In this document: positions 20,807 to 20,847 of the stretch, piece by piece
Numbering within the stretch: position 1 is the first letter of the stretch
How the letters are laid out: each line of letters opens with the position of its first letter
Origin: Funneliformis mosseae
Lineage: Eukaryota > Glomeromycota > Glomeromycetes > Glomerales > Glomeraceae
Direction of reading: 5' to 3'
Assembly (NCBI GenBank): GCA_910592005.1
Contig: CAJVPP010001321.1
Coordinates: 1 to 20,847 of the forward strand
Length of the DNA stretch: 20,847 bases
The notes under the pieces: generated by a model
The model's input: only the letters and a program-made list of their open reading frames with translations
Databases searched by the model: none
What the model was told of the DNA's origin: nothing
Program-made: the position numbers and the translations under genes

Positions 20807-20847
20807 CTGATCATGCCGATCATTTTAAATAGGAAATTCGTAAAACT

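Larger units (their letters stand above)
18528..20847. other. Gene-poor right flank
   Basis: No complete gene is seen in 2.3 kb. Notable pieces are CACGTG at 19101-19106, a duplicated ACCGGATA (18876-18883, 18888-18895) beside GGGCCGCCGC, a small hairpin AGTCC-GGTA-GGACT (19244-19257), the palindrome ATAGTTAACTAT near 19627, a duplicated ACATGCGGATT (19701-19711, 19736-19746), a possible orphan exon (19826-19981) and a palindrome cluster at the right end. Short exon-like fragments with splice-like borders occur near 20180-20237 and 20438-20467 but do not assemble into a recognisable protein. Confidence 0.5.

Noticed and set aside
1..20847. tRNA, rRNA, CRISPR arrays or bacterial operon signals
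   Set aside because: None seen. The window is intron-rich eukaryotic sequence.

Overview
The window is AT-rich fungal nuclear DNA. The protein genes are cut into many short exons by introns of about 60-170 bases, with long A/T homopolymer runs in introns and spacers. Retention of a full-length FANCI (absent from the well-studied yeasts), very AT-rich spacers and possible transposon-end debris suggest an early-diverging fungus. An arbuscular mycorrhizal (Glomeromycotina, Rhizophagus-like) genome fits best. That assignment is inference, because no rRNA or other species marker lies in the window.

Layout, left to right: a gene-free left flank with possible transposon debris (1-1199); CLP1, an mRNA 3'-end/tRNA processing factor (minus, 11 exons, 446 aa); a 0.9-kb divergent promoter; FANCI, the Fanconi anaemia ID2-complex subunit (plus, 29 exons, about 1345 aa); NAE1/ULA1, the regulatory half of the NEDD8-activating enzyme (minus, 11 exons, 536 aa), convergent with FANCI; a second 0.9-kb divergent promoter carrying a perfect 22-bp palindrome around CACGTG; a CaMKI-type protein kinase (plus, 3 exons, 439 aa); a small 174-aa protein resembling only the N-terminal part of D-2-hydroxyacid dehydrogenases (minus, 4 exons); an intronless SUN-domain nuclear-envelope protein (minus, 516 aa); and about 2.3 kb of gene-poor sequence with a possible orphan terminal exon and a cluster of palindromes containing a MADS-type box and a perfect heat-shock element.

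The gene models were spliced by hand. For CLP1, FANCI, NAE1, the kinase and the dehydrogenase-like gene, the exon sums are exact multiples of three with no internal stop. The lengths match the families: 446 against about 425-445 for CLP1, 1345 against about 1328 for FANCI, 536 against about 534 for NAE1. The genes are ordinary eukaryotic housekeeping genes with no operon-like functional link, although pairs share divergent promoters or convergent 3' ends.

The most notable observation is that one CLP1 intron (2925-2999) has the signature of a minor (U12-type) AT-AC intron, and another (1569-1655) is GC-AG. FANCI keeps the monoubiquitination-site lysine but lacks the nearby S/TQ phosphorylation cluster. 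CLP1 keeps its P-loop but has lost the aromatic RNA-clamp residue. The 174-aa gene looks like a stable truncated relative of a dehydrogenase.
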